DNA of 34,416 bases from JAWBOD01 sp964651405 (GCA_964651405.1 CAZYZB010000005.1:1-34416); one strand, 5' to 3'. Shown: positions 22,581-30,483, numbered from the stretch's first letter. The notes: generated from the sequence alone by a model not told the origin. Numbers and translations: made by a program.

Positions 22581-23573
22581 ATGTTAGAAAAATTAGTGGA
22601 AACTAGGGAGAGACATAAATTAGTCACAACAAAAGAATTAGAGACAATAGCAAGAGTTGAAGCAGCTTTATTGAAGGGTGCAAGAGATTTCTTCATAAAG
22701 GAAGGATTTATAGAGGTCAATGCACCTCATATAACAAAAGCTACAGGAGCTTGCGAAAACATAAACACTTTGTTTGGTTTAGACTATTTTGGTATACAAG
22801 GGTATCTTAGCCAAACACAGCAACTATATCTTGAAGCAATGATACCAAGACTAAAAAAAGTCTGGTGTATGGGGCCTAGCTTTAGAGCAGAACCAGAAGC
22901 AGATAACAGGCACTTGACTGAATTTCCTTTAATTGAAATAGAATTTGAAGGAAATTTTGAAGAACTCCTCAGATATATAGAAGGAACTATATGTGGCATG
23001 ATAAAGGAAGTTTTGAATGAAGAAGAGATGCTAAAGGAAATAGGAGTAAATGTCGAGAGGCTAAAAGCAGTGAAAGCACCTTTCAGCAGAATAACATATG
23101 ACGAAGCAGTAAAGAAACTTTCTGACACAGGCATAAAATGGGGAGATGATCTGAAAAGCTCACACGAAAAAATGCTCGTAGATATGACAGGAGGTCAGCC
23201 CTTGTTCATAACACACTTCCCAAAGAAAATAAAATTCTTCAATATGAGAGAAAACGACTACAGACCAGAGATAGTTAACAGTACAGACCTCATCTTGCCT
23301 GGAAGCGGAGAGGCAGTAGGAGCAGCAGAAAGAGAACATAGACATGAAAAACTTAGGGAAAGACTAGAAAATTCAAAAATGATGGAGCAATTAAGGGTAA
23401 GAGGTGGAAGTGTAGAGGATTTTGAATGGTACCTAGATTGTGTAAAGGAACATGGAATAAAACTTCACTCTGGATGTGGCATAGGACTAAACAGAGTTAC
23501 TCAGTTCGTCTTAGGCGCAGATGATATAAGAAAATGCACAGTATTTCCCTTAAACTCTGAAACAATAATGTAA
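22581..23573 (+). CDS. Asparagine synthetase A-like enzyme (AsnRS-related, no anticodon domain)
   Basis: 330 residues from ATG 22581, set by a strong AGGAGG at 22569-22574; the longer in-frame start at 22512 is not supported. It is a class II aminoacyl-tRNA-synthetase catalytic core of the Asp/Asn type. Motif 2 is GPSFRAEPEADNRHLTEFPLIEIE and motif 3 is GCGIGLNRVTQFVLG. There is no N-terminal OB-fold anticodon domain. Such stand-alone cores in archaea (AS-AR) make asparagine from aspartate, ammonia and ATP. The ending IRKCTVFPLNS has Leu where tRNA-charging enzymes have Arg (FPR). Amidation rather than tRNA charging is inferred from architecture. Confidence 0.8.
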   Translation: MLEKLVETRERHKLVTTKELETIARVEAALLKGARDFFIKEGFIEVNAPHITKATGACENINTLFGLDYFGIQGYLSQTQQLYLEAMIPRLKKVWCMGPSFRAEPEADNRHLTEFPLIEIEFEGNFEELLRYIEGTICGMIKEVLNEEEMLKEIGVNVERLKAVKAPFSRITYDEAVKKLSDTGIKWGDDLKSSHEKMLVDMTGGQPLFITHFPKKIKFFNMRENDYRPEIVNSTDLILPGSGEAVGAAEREHRHEKLRERLENSKMMEQLRVRGGSVEDFEWYLDCVKEHGIKLHSGCGIGLNRVTQFVLGADDIRKCTVFPLNSETIM

Positions 23574-23651
23574 ATTCATAAAAAAAAATTAGTTTTTGTT
23601 AGCATTTTTTATTTTATTTTACTTTTTAAAAACAACTCTTGTAACAAAGAA

Positions 23652-23709
23652 AGTTTTATAAATCAGGACAAAAAATTATGTTTATCGTGAACGAACAAAA
23701 TTTGTTCAC
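23652..23709 (+). promoter_or_regulatory. Promoter with palindromic operator before mini-gene
   Basis: TATA box TTTTATAAAT (23653-23662). About 25-30 bases later, over the expected transcription start, lies the perfect 15-bp palindrome GAACAAA-A-TTTGTTC (23693-23707), overlapping a second inverted pair GTGAAC/GTTCAC (23687-23692, 23704-23709). The position suits a repressor operator or an mRNA 5' hairpin. Confidence 0.5.
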
Positions 23710-23735
23710 TTTATTTATTAAATGAGGTGAAAAAA

Positions 23736-23771
23736 GTGAAAGCAAAAAGAAAAGCAGCAAGAAAAAGATGA
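23736..23771 (+). CDS. 11-residue basic mini-protein (possible)
   Basis: GTG start preceded by GAGGTG, giving (M)KAKRKAARKR, eight of eleven residues being Lys or Arg. An upstream in-frame GTG at 23727 would make it 14 residues, but would overlap the ribosome site. A TATA promoter, a palindrome and a hairpin-plus-T terminator bracket it, so it looks like a complete monocistronic unit. The peptide resembles the lysine/alanine-rich tails of histone H1-like proteins and, in size class and charge, tiny ribosomal proteins such as eL41, but no homology can be claimed. The alternative is a small RNA with a chance ORF. Confidence 0.4.
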   Translation: MKAKRKAARKR

Positions 23772-23782
23772 TTTATTCTTTT

Positions 23783-23818
23783 AGAACCTGAGATTTCGAT
23801 GAAGGTTCTTTCTTTTTC
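23783..23818 (+). terminator. Hairpin plus T-run terminator
   Basis: AGAACCT (23783-23789) pairs with AGGTTCT (23803-23809) around a 13-base loop and is followed by TTCTTTTTC. It lies 12 bases after the mini-ORF stop. Confidence 0.6.
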
Positions 23819-23865
23819 TGCTTATTTTTAAACTTTAAATATAATAATTCTTTATCAAATTTTAT

Positions 23866-23942
23866 GGGATAGTAGCTCAGACCGGGAGAGCGCACGGCTG
23901 AAGACCGTGGTGTCGCGTGTTCAAATCACGCCTGTCCCACCA
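23866..23942 (+). tRNA. tRNA-Phe (GAA)
   Basis: Complete cloverleaf: acceptor GGGATAG/CTGTCCC, D-arm GCTC..GAGC, anticodon stem CACGG/CCGTG with loop CTGAAGA (anticodon GAA) and T-arm GCGTG TTCAAAT CACGC. The discriminator is A, followed by an encoded CCA (23940-23942). There is no intron. A TATA-like CTTTAAATATAAT lies at 23833-23845. Confidence 0.95.
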
Positions 23943-23971
23943 TTGTTTTTTAAACCAATCGATTATTTTAG

Positions 23972-25675
23972 CTAATTTTCTATTGAAGCTTTTAAAAATC
24001 CATAGAAAATAGGTGAAGGCTCAATAGGCCTTGACTTAAATTCTGGATGAGCTTGAGTAGCAACGAAAAATGGATGGCCTTTTAATTCCATGAATTCCAT
24101 CAAAGTCCCATCTGGAGACTTACCAGAGAAGGTCAAACCGTTTTTCTCTAAAACTTCAATGTATTCTGGATTAACTTCATATCTGTGTCTATGTCTCTCA
24201 GTTATACTAGAACTGTTGTAAAGTTTCCTTACAATAGATCCTTCTTTTAGAACAGCAGGATAAGACCCCAGACGCATTGTTCCACCATAGTTAGACTGCT
24301 TAACTATGCTAGCTTGCTCTGGTATAAAATCTATAACAGGATGTGAATTGCAAGCATCAAACTCAGTTGAATTAGCTCCCTCAATATCACAAACATTCCT
24401 CGAGAATTCAACAATAGCTAATTGCATCCCTAAGCAAAGGCCTAAGAAAGGTATTTTATTTTCTCGTGCATATTTTATAACAGCAATCTTTCCTTCGATT
24501 CCTCTTTTGCCAAAGCCTCCAGGAACAATTACTCCTTTTACGTCTTTTAATGCGTCCTCAACCTTAATCTTTCCATCTTCTATGTCAGAGGATTCTATCC
24601 ATTTTATTTTAACTCTAGCTCCTAATTGAGGTGCAACATGTTCCAAAGCTTTTATTATACTTAGATAAGAATCGTGAACATAAGTGTATTTCCCTACAAT
24701 CCCTATTACAACTTCCTTATCTGCTGCTTTTATCTTATTGACAAAGTTTTCCCAATTCGAAAAATTTAGTTGCTGATCACCATTTTCCTTTGGATATATT
24801 TTCAAAATGTCAAAAATAGCATCATCAGTTTTAGCTTCTCTTAATAGAAGTGGTATCTCATAGATATTTCCATAATCCCAAAGATTATAGATTCTGTTCA
24901 CATCCACGTCTGAGAAGATGCTTAGCTTTTCTTTAACTTTTTTGTCTATAGGTCTTTCAGACCTACAAACTATAATATCTGGTTGTATTCCTAGCTCCAT
25001 TAATTTTCTTATACCTAGTTGAGCAGGTTTACTCTTGAATTCACCAAGAGATTTAGGTTCTAAAATATAAGTTACGTTAACGAAACAGACGTTGTCCTTA
25101 CCTTCTTCATGCCTTAATTCTCTTGTTGCCTCTATAAAATATGAGTTTTCCAAATCGCCAATAGTTCCTCCAACCTCAACTAAAACTATGTCAGACTTTG
25201 ACTCCATTGCTAAATTTCTTAGAAAGTATTTTATTTCACCTGTAAGATGCGGTATAAACTGAACGTCTCTTCCTAAGTATCCTCCTCTTCTTTCTTTATC
25301 AATTATTATTTTGAAAATCTTACCAGATGTTAAGTAATTGTCCTTGCATAGGCTCCTGTTAATATGCCTCTCATAAGTTCCTAAATCAAGATCACACTCT
25401 GTTCCATCATCCAATACAAAGACTTCCCCATGTCTATAGGGATTCAATGTTCCTGCATCGCAGTTAAGATAACCATCAAATTTTAAAGGAGAGACCTTAA
25501 ATCCATGACATGATAGCAAAGTTGCTAAACATCCTGAGAACGTTCCTTTACCAACACTTGACATCACACTTCCTGTTATTATTATGTACTTAGTTTTACC
25601 TTTTTCATAGCCTTTAGGAAAAGAAGCGAAGAATTCCTCTTCAACTGATTTTTCAGAAGCTGATTTCTCTTGCAT
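23972..25675 (-). CDS. pyrG: CTP synthase
   Basis: 567 residues. The N-terminal synthase (amidoligase) domain has the P-loop ITGSVMSSVGKGTF and the substrate region CDAGTLNPYRHGEVFVLDDG. The C-terminal class I glutamine amidotransferase has the nucleophile in GLCLGMQLA and His-Glu in QAHPEF. It turns UTP to CTP with ATP and glutamine. The N-terminal extension of about 27 residues before KYIIITG is longer than usual. The start codon lies in a palindrome (25670-25689), and a TATA-like box about 25 bases upstream suggests a leaderless mRNA. It converges with tRNA-Phe. Confidence 0.95.
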   Translation of the reverse strand: MQEKSASEKSVEEEFFASFPKGYEKGKTKYIIITGSVMSSVGKGTFSGCLATLLSCHGFKVSPLKFDGYLNCDAGTLNPYRHGEVFVLDDGTECDLDLGTYERHINRSLCKDNYLTSGKIFKIIIDKERRGGYLGRDVQFIPHLTGEIKYFLRNLAMESKSDIVLVEVGGTIGDLENSYFIEATRELRHEEGKDNVCFVNVTYILEPKSLGEFKSKPAQLGIRKLMELGIQPDIIVCRSERPIDKKVKEKLSIFSDVDVNRIYNLWDYGNIYEIPLLLREAKTDDAIFDILKIYPKENGDQQLNFSNWENFVNKIKAADKEVVIGIVGKYTYVHDSYLSIIKALEHVAPQLGARVKIKWIESSDIEDGKIKVEDALKDVKGVIVPGGFGKRGIEGKIAVIKYARENKIPFLGLCLGMQLAIVEFSRNVCDIEGANSTEFDACNSHPVIDFIPEQASIVKQSNYGGTMRLGSYPAVLKEGSIVRKLYNSSSITERHRHRYEVNPEYIEVLEKNGLTFSGKSPDGTLMEFMELKGHPFFVATQAHPEFKSRPIEPSPIFYGFLKASIEN

Positions 25676-25689
25676 AACATATTATGCAA
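25670..25689. promoter_or_regulatory. Palindrome over pyrG start codon
   Basis: A perfect inverted repeat with 8-bp arms, TTGCATAA (25670-25677) and TTATGCAA (25682-25689), and a 4-base spacer. The pyrG start codon (25675-25673) is inside the left arm. With a TATA-like sequence (CTTTAAGTTT on the minus strand, about 25710-25700), the palindrome covers the expected transcription start, a classic archaeal repressor position. Confidence 0.5.
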
Positions 25690-25747
25690 GCAAAAAAACT
25701 TAAAGATTTGTATGGTCTTTTTTAACTTTTGAAAACATAACTTAATT

Positions 25748-26296
25748 ATGTTTCTTCGCATAGTGCCAGTGGGAGAGTTCCCAGAGGGAATCTTAAATCT
25801 TGTTAAGGATGAACTGGAAAATTTGAGCATAAAATGTAGGATATTGCCGAAAATATCGATTCCAAAAGAAGCATACAACCAATGGAGAAAGCAGTACAAC
25901 GCAGAGGTCGTTATGAATATGCTCTCAAATGTTTCAGAAGTAAAGTTCATAGACAAGAGCATTCCCACTTTGCTTTTAACTGATTCTGACCTGTACTATT
26001 CTGGACTGAATTTTATCTTTGGATTGGAAGATCCCACAAAGAGTTGTGCCATAGTGTCTTTAGCCAGATTAAAACCTGAGTTTTATGACGAGAAACCAGT
26101 ACGCAGCCTTCTCGAGGAAAGGGTTGTAAAGGAAGTTATGCATGAGTTAGGACATTACGTAGGCTTGGATCACTGTCAAAATGCCAAGTGTGTGATGAGT
26201 TTTTCACCCTCAGTCTTTGACTTCGATAAAAAGCAAAAGGAATTTTGCGATGATTGCAAGATTAGATTAATGACAAAGGGAATAAATATAGGATGA
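25748..26296 (+). CDS. amzA: Archaemetzincin zinc protease
   Basis: 182 residues. The metzincin zinc site is VMHELGHYVGLDHCQNAKCVM: three His ligands and Glu, followed by the Cys-rich signature CxxxxCVM and two later cysteines (FCDDCKIRL). This combination defines archaemetzincins, which bind a second structural zinc through the cysteines. The physiological substrate is unknown. It diverges from pyrG, with 72 bases between. Confidence 0.92.
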   Translation: MFLRIVPVGEFPEGILNLVKDELENLSIKCRILPKISIPKEAYNQWRKQYNAEVVMNMLSNVSEVKFIDKSIPTLLLTDSDLYYSGLNFIFGLEDPTKSCAIVSLARLKPEFYDEKPVRSLLEERVVKEVMHELGHYVGLDHCQNAKCVMSFSPSVFDFDKKQKEFCDDCKIRLMTKGINIG

Positions 26297-26300
26297 TTTT

Positions 26301-26363
26301 ATGGATATTGTTGAAGAAAACTATAAGATAATAAAAGAATTTTTAAATAGAACAAATATATAG
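26301..26363 (+). CDS. Possible 20-residue ORF between amzA and endA
   Basis: ATG right after the amzA stop, behind GGATGATTTT, encoding MDIVEENYKIIKEFLNRTNI. It could be a translated spacer or a small helical peptide, and the TATA-like TTTTTAAATAG for endA lies within it. Support is weak. Confidence 0.2.
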   Translation: MDIVEENYKIIKEFLNRTNI

Positions 26364-26371
26364 TGATTAAT

Positions 26372-26923
26372 ATGGCTGAAGAAATTTTCAAAGCTAAACT
26401 TGTTGATGACAGGGTAATAATTTCTGATGTAGGAAACGCCAAACAGCTTTTTGATAATGGATGGTATGGCGACCTTTTGGAAAATAGATTAGAACTAGCA
26501 TTAGTTGAGGCAATGCTCCTCATGGAGAGAGGGAAGATTGAGATTGCTAAAACTAAAAAGAAAAAGATGTCTAACAAGGAATTTTATGATCACTGCTTGA
26601 ACATTGATCCAAGATTCCATGTAAGATATGTTGTTTACAAAGACCTAAGAGAAAGAGGACTTCCAGTGAGGACTGGTTTCAAGTTTGGTTGCGACTTTAG
26701 AGTCTATGAAAGGGGAATAATGCCCATAAAGAAAGGACCAAAGGCACCTCATGAGCATACGAAGTGGATAGTTTTCTGCGTCTCAGAAGATTATAATTGT
26801 TCGTTCCAAGAACTTTCAAGAGCAGTAAGACTTGCCCATAACATAAGAGCCAACATGCTTTGGGCAGTGATTGATAATGAGAATGATGTGACATATTATT
26901 CTGTTACATATATAAGTCCATAG
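26372..26923 (+). CDS. endA: tRNA-splicing endonuclease EndA, catalytic Lys missing
   Basis: 183 residues from ATG 26372, the size of the short homotetramer-type enzyme. It aligns by eye along its length with the M. jannaschii enzyme (for example VVYKDLRERGLPVRTGFKFG and DFRVYERG). Tyr112 (VYERG) and His129 (HEHTKW) match two members of the Tyr-His-Lys triad. The lysine, which lies in the HSVRKKLL segment of the M. jannaschii enzyme, falls on Ala160 here (HNIRANML). It should cut bulge-helix-bulge introns such as that in tRNA-Ile of this window. Either another subunit supplies lysine or activity is altered. It is followed after 10 bases by the CBS gene. Confidence 0.9.
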   Translation: MAEEIFKAKLVDDRVIISDVGNAKQLFDNGWYGDLLENRLELALVEAMLLMERGKIEIAKTKKKKMSNKEFYDHCLNIDPRFHVRYVVYKDLRERGLPVRTGFKFGCDFRVYERGIMPIKKGPKAPHEHTKWIVFCVSEDYNCSFQELSRAVRLAHNIRANMLWAVIDNENDVTYYSVTYISP

Positions 26924-26933
26924 GAGGGATTTT

Positions 26934-28073
26934 ATGCTAGTAAAAGACACGATAGAAGAAGAGATTATTTCTATATCTCCTGATGACACTGTCTCAAAAC
27001 TAATTTCTTTAGTAGAAAAAGAAAATATTAGAGAGATAATAATAACTGAAAATGGGAAGTTTAAAGGAGTTGTTTATTCAAAGGACATAGCAAACAAAGG
27101 AATTGTAAATCCAGCAAAAACAAAAGTAAATACTATAATGAGATTTCCTGCACCTATGGTTTCTTCTGATAAAGATATCAGTGAAGCAGCTGAAATGATT
27201 TTTAAAACAGGCTTGAGATCGCTACCAATAGTAGAAAATGACAAAGTGATCGGCCTAATCAGCTTAGAGGACATAATAGGCTTTGCATCTAAGACAAAAG
27301 AATTTAGACAAACTATTGCAGAGACGATAATGTCTCAGCCTGAAGCAATTGAAAGCGACACTGACATAGGAAAGACAAGAATGCTAATGAGAGAGAAAAA
27401 TATATCAAGACTTCCTGTAATCGATAAGAAACAAAAATTAATTGGCATTGTAACTATATTTGACCTGCTAAAGTCCCTGAAGCCTAGAGAAAGGATGGAC
27501 TTTTATTCAATGTCAGCTGAGAAAGAAACAACAATGGACATACCAGTATCAGCTATAATGAATACCTCTCCTATAACATCAGATAAAAGCAAGCCCTTGA
27601 GCGAGATTGCAAGTTTGATGAAAGAAAAGAAAACAGACGGTGTCATAATTGTTGAAAATAACATGCCAATAGGCATAGTTACTGAAAAGGACTTGTTAGA
27701 GGTTTATATTTCTAGCCTAAAGAAAAAAGGAGTTTATTACCAGATAAGCGGACTGACTGACGAAGATGAATTTATAGTATCAACAGTTGACAGAATGATC
27801 AGAGACACTTTACAAAAATTATCAAAAATATTTGCACCTCAGTTCTTCTTTTTACATGTCAAAAAGTATGATAAGAAAGGAAAGATAAAATACTCTATAA
27901 GAACAAGGTTCAGGACTAACAAAGGAATCTATGTCAGCAAATCTTATGCATGGGACCTAAGGGACGCTGTTAACGAGGCTTTAGATAAGCTAGAAAGAAT
28001 AGTAATAAAGGAAAAGGAAACTAAAAGAGATAAAAATCAGGAAATGTTAAGATTTAAAAAGCTAAACATGTAA
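26934..28073 (+). CDS. Four-CBS-domain protein with hibernation-factor-like tail
   Basis: 379 residues: four CBS domains (about 1-60, 62-125, 128-190, 203-262), each with the V-G-I-V/I-T/S-x-x-D-L/I ending (VIGLISLEDII, LIGIVTIFDLL, PIGIVTEKDLL). The tail at about 285-365 (FFLHVKKYDKKGKIKYSIRTR, WDLRDAVNEALDKLERIV) resembles the S30AE/HPF ribosome hibernation fold. CBS pairs sense adenine nucleotides, so the protein may couple energy state to ribosome activity; that is inference. It starts with AGGAGGGATTTT before the ATG, 10 bases after endA. Confidence 0.75.
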   Translation: MLVKDTIEEEIISISPDDTVSKLISLVEKENIREIIITENGKFKGVVYSKDIANKGIVNPAKTKVNTIMRFPAPMVSSDKDISEAAEMIFKTGLRSLPIVENDKVIGLISLEDIIGFASKTKEFRQTIAETIMSQPEAIESDTDIGKTRMLMREKNISRLPVIDKKQKLIGIVTIFDLLKSLKPRERMDFYSMSAEKETTMDIPVSAIMNTSPITSDKSKPLSEIASLMKEKKTDGVIIVENNMPIGIVTEKDLLEVYISSLKKKGVYYQISGLTDEDEFIVSTVDRMIRDTLQKLSKIFAPQFFFLHVKKYDKKGKIKYSIRTRFRTNKGIYVSKSYAWDLRDAVNEALDKLERIVIKEKETKRDKNQEMLRFKKLNM

Positions 28074-28086
28074 AATTTAATATTCG

Positions 28087-28227
28087 GTGATAACAATCCA
28101 AACAGTGTGTGACAAATGCAAACGTTCTGTGAAAGAAGTTGGAAGATTAACCAACGTAAAATGGAAAGGCATTAATCAAAAACTATGCAAAGTCTGCAGA
28201 AGGAAACTAAAAATCTCAGTAAGATGA
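28087..28227 (+). CDS. Small zinc-ribbon protein with unclear start
   Basis: 46 codons from GTG 28087: a CDKC near the start and CKVC near the end, many Lys and Arg (VCDKCKRSVKEVG, QKLCKVCRRKLKISVR). It is a four-Cys zinc ribbon. The only GTG before the first Cys pair, apart from one at 28105, is itself part of the ribosome-site-like GGTGAT (28086-28091). Real translation may start at GTG 28105, or at ATC 28096, which lies six bases after GGTG. It lies 13 bases after the CBS gene and overlaps the convergent rhomboid gene by 12 bases. Confidence 0.5.
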   Translation: MITIQTVCDKCKRSVKEVGRLTNVKWKGINQKLCKVCRRKLKISVR

Positions 28228-28833
28228 CATGTATTCTTCTTCCCATGCTTTAAATTCTTTATCGTTAATTTTTTCTTTTTTCTTTTTAATCGGAACTTCT
28301 CCATAGTCTCTTCTCAAATAAACCCCGTAGATCAAACCAAAAATCAAGCCAAACAAATGAGCTGCATGTGCTGTTAAGTCAGTAGGTATGAATAAACCTA
28401 GCAGATCACCTGCTGCCCAAAAAATAACTGCCAAGGCCATTGGTAAAGGAACAAGACCGATGTAAACATTCATCTTTGGCCTTAAGACTGCCAAGGCTCC
28501 CATTATACCATAGATTGCACCAGAAGCTCCTATTGATGCGCTATAGAAAAGTATGCTACCGATGCCTGCAATAACTCCTGAAACAAAAAACACTAATAGA
28601 AACTTTTTGCTACCTATAACGTTTTCTAATACTAAACCAAAAAGCCCCAAGGCAAACATGTTATAAAATAAATGCTCAAAACTACCGTGAAGAAAAATGT
28701 AAGTCACAATCGTCCATGGTCTTGATATTACTTCAGCTGAGTCTAAAGAGAACTCATCAGTTAAACTCTCAAAAACATTCTGAAGTATAAATATTACTAC
28801 GCAAACTGCTATAAGCTTTAAAGCATACCATTT
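28216..28833 (-). CDS. Rhomboid intramembrane serine protease, 5' end in assembly gap
   Basis: About 205 residues remain, with six membrane helices. The catalytic serine is in SIGASGAIYGIMGAL, the oxyanion-type HLFYNMFAL (HxxxN) is upstream, and the catalytic His is in AHAAHLFGLIFG. Rhomboids cleave membrane helices, often in signalling or quality control. The N-terminus is lost in the run of N. The C-terminal tail is charged (IKKKKEKINDKEFKAW). The apparent fusion with the ABC permease across the gap is an artefact of open frames through N. Confidence 0.85.
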   Translation of the reverse strand, partial: KWYALKLIAVCVVIFILQNVFESLTDEFSLDSAEVISRPWTIVTYIFLHGSFEHLFYNMFALGLFGLVLENVIGSKKFLLVFFVSGVIAGIGSILFYSASIGASGAIYGIMGALAVLRPKMNVYIGLVPLPMALAVIFWAAGDLLGLFIPTDLTAHAAHLFGLIFGLIYGVYLRRDYGEVPIKKKKEKINDKEFKAWEEEYMSSY

Positions 28834-28933
28834 NNNNNNNNNNNNNNNNNNNNNNNNNNNNNNNNNNNNNNNNNNNNNNNNNNNNNNNNNNNNNNNNNNN
28901 NNNNNNNNNNNNNNNNNNNNNNNNNNNNNNNNN
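28834..28933. other. Assembly gap (100 N)
   Basis: Exactly 100 N, the usual placeholder for a gap of unknown size. It removes the start of the rhomboid gene and the last residues of the ABC permease. Other genes could be missing here. Confidence 1.
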
Positions 28934-29700
28934 CCATATTTCCAGAAATTGTATGCAACGATAAAAGAGATTAATCCTACTATTGGTGTAAAGTAAGCAA
29001 ATTGAGCTATTCCTTTACCGAGGAAGAACTGTGCTGGATAAAAATTAATGAAACCTAAGGGAAGTATGAATGTTAAGATGAATGTTATAGCCGGATTGTA
29101 AACATCCAAGGGCAAGTCAATGAAACGCATTAAACTCCAAATAATTTCACCGATAGCACCTGATCTTACTACCCAAAAGCATAATGAAGAAATAAGAATT
29201 GTAAGTGAAAAGAATATTAGAATTGAACCAAAAACAAATAAACCTAATAAAATTATGTTTGATGGCGTTAGTAAAATTCCACTGTTAATAGCCCCTAAAT
29301 AAGTTATCAATAAACCAGCTATCAAATCTCCAAACCCATCATCATCCATATTGCTTATTAGCAAATATACAAAAGAATTCACTGGTTGAACTAATACTCT
29401 ATCAAAACTGCCTTTTCTTACCTCTCTCTCAACCCTCCAAGAAGATACACCGACTAGAAATGCGTGCCATACTCCTACTGTTAAGGCAGACAAGCCTGAA
29501 AGAAATACCAACTGCCAAAAAGTCCATCCATTAATCTGAACTATGCTTTGAAATAAAACCCAGAAGAAAATGATTGAAGTTAGATTCGATGCAAACATTG
29601 CAGCTATTCCTATAAGGAAGTCTGCTCTATACTCCATCCATTTTGAAATATTCATTTTTATTAGTTGGCCCCACAAACTTAGATAGTCTTTAAAATCCAT
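28934..29700 (-). CDS. ABC-2 family permease, 3' end in assembly gap
   Basis: About 255 residues with six membrane helices. Features of the ABC-2 permease group paired with the next gene (PF06182 type) include WMEYRADFLIG near the N-terminus, REVRKGSFDRVLVQPVN (the coupling-helix region) and FILPLGFINFYPAQFFLG. It probably ends soon after the gap begins, since the family ends with a short basic tail. The ATG directly follows the stop of the partner permease (TGA-ATG), so it is the third gene of an ATPase-permease-permease operon. Confidence 0.85.
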
Positions 29701-30483
29701 TCAACCACCCTGAACTACAGTCTTCTTCTCTGCACGCTTCCAAGCAAAAGCAGTTAATGCTCCCAAGCAAACTATCCAAAATAATTGGATGAGTATTGAA
29801 TTGAAAGTTTCTATTCCGGAAAGTTTACCAACGTAAATAAGCAAGGGTGTGCTATAAATTGCTTGAAACGGTAAAACGTATGCTATGTTACTCAGCCACG
29901 ACGGAAATAGATAAATCGGTATTATTAATCCTGAAAGTGCTTCTGAAATTACAATCCTACTATATCTTATTCCCCATATGCTTCCAGAGTTCCAAAATGA
30001 CCAGATCCCTGTTAAAAAGATTAGGAAGTAATTGATGAAAAATCCTAGAGCCATGCTTAAGAAGAATAATGGACTTGAAGGTGCTGAAATGTTAAAAAAT
30101 AAAAATGCAAATAAGATTATTGGCAAACCTCTTGTCAAAAATAAAAAGCTTATCCTACCTATCTCTCTAAAAAGATAAAATATAGGATAGCTGACAGGTT
30201 TTGTTAGGATAACTGAAATAAAACCAGTCTTAACATCTTCTTCGATTAGGTATTCTATCATAGACCTGTTGTAAAAAGTAAGTATGGCTGCTATTGAAAC
30301 GTACGTAAGCATTATTGGCAGCGTGAAACCTTTTAGAGCCTCTGCACCATAGGCCTTGAATATTGCATTCCAAAGAAACCAAAAAACAACTAGTTGTATT
30401 ATTGCTCCTAATAATGAAACTATGAATTCTACCCTGTAAGCAATTTCTTCCTTAAAACTTGTTAGGGCTATTTCCTTATACAT
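29701..30483 (-). CDS. ABC-2 family permease, partner subunit
   Basis: 260 residues from ATG 30483; a TTG just upstream is less likely. It has six membrane helices and the family region FTLPIMLTYVSIAAIL, DVKTGFISVILTKPVSYP (coupling region) and IPIYLFPSWLSNIAYVLPFQAIY. With the following permease it would form the membrane channel of an exporter. The ATG overlaps the ATPase stop by one base (TGATG). Confidence 0.85.
   Translation of the reverse strand: MYKEIALTSFKEEIAYRVEFIVSLLGAIIQLVVFWFLWNAIFKAYGAEALKGFTLPIMLTYVSIAAILTFYNRSMIEYLIEEDVKTGFISVILTKPVSYPIFYLFREIGRISFLFLTRGLPIILFAFLFFNISAPSSPLFFLSMALGFFINYFLIFLTGIWSFWNSGSIWGIRYSRIVISEALSGLIIPIYLFPSWLSNIAYVLPFQAIYSTPLLIYVGKLSGIETFNSILIQLFWIVCLGALTAFAWKRAEKKTVVQGG

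Noticed and set aside
25582..25968. 128-codon minus-strand ORF before CTP synthase
   Set aside because: It overlaps the pyrG start in another frame and the antisense of archaemetzincin; no supporting features.
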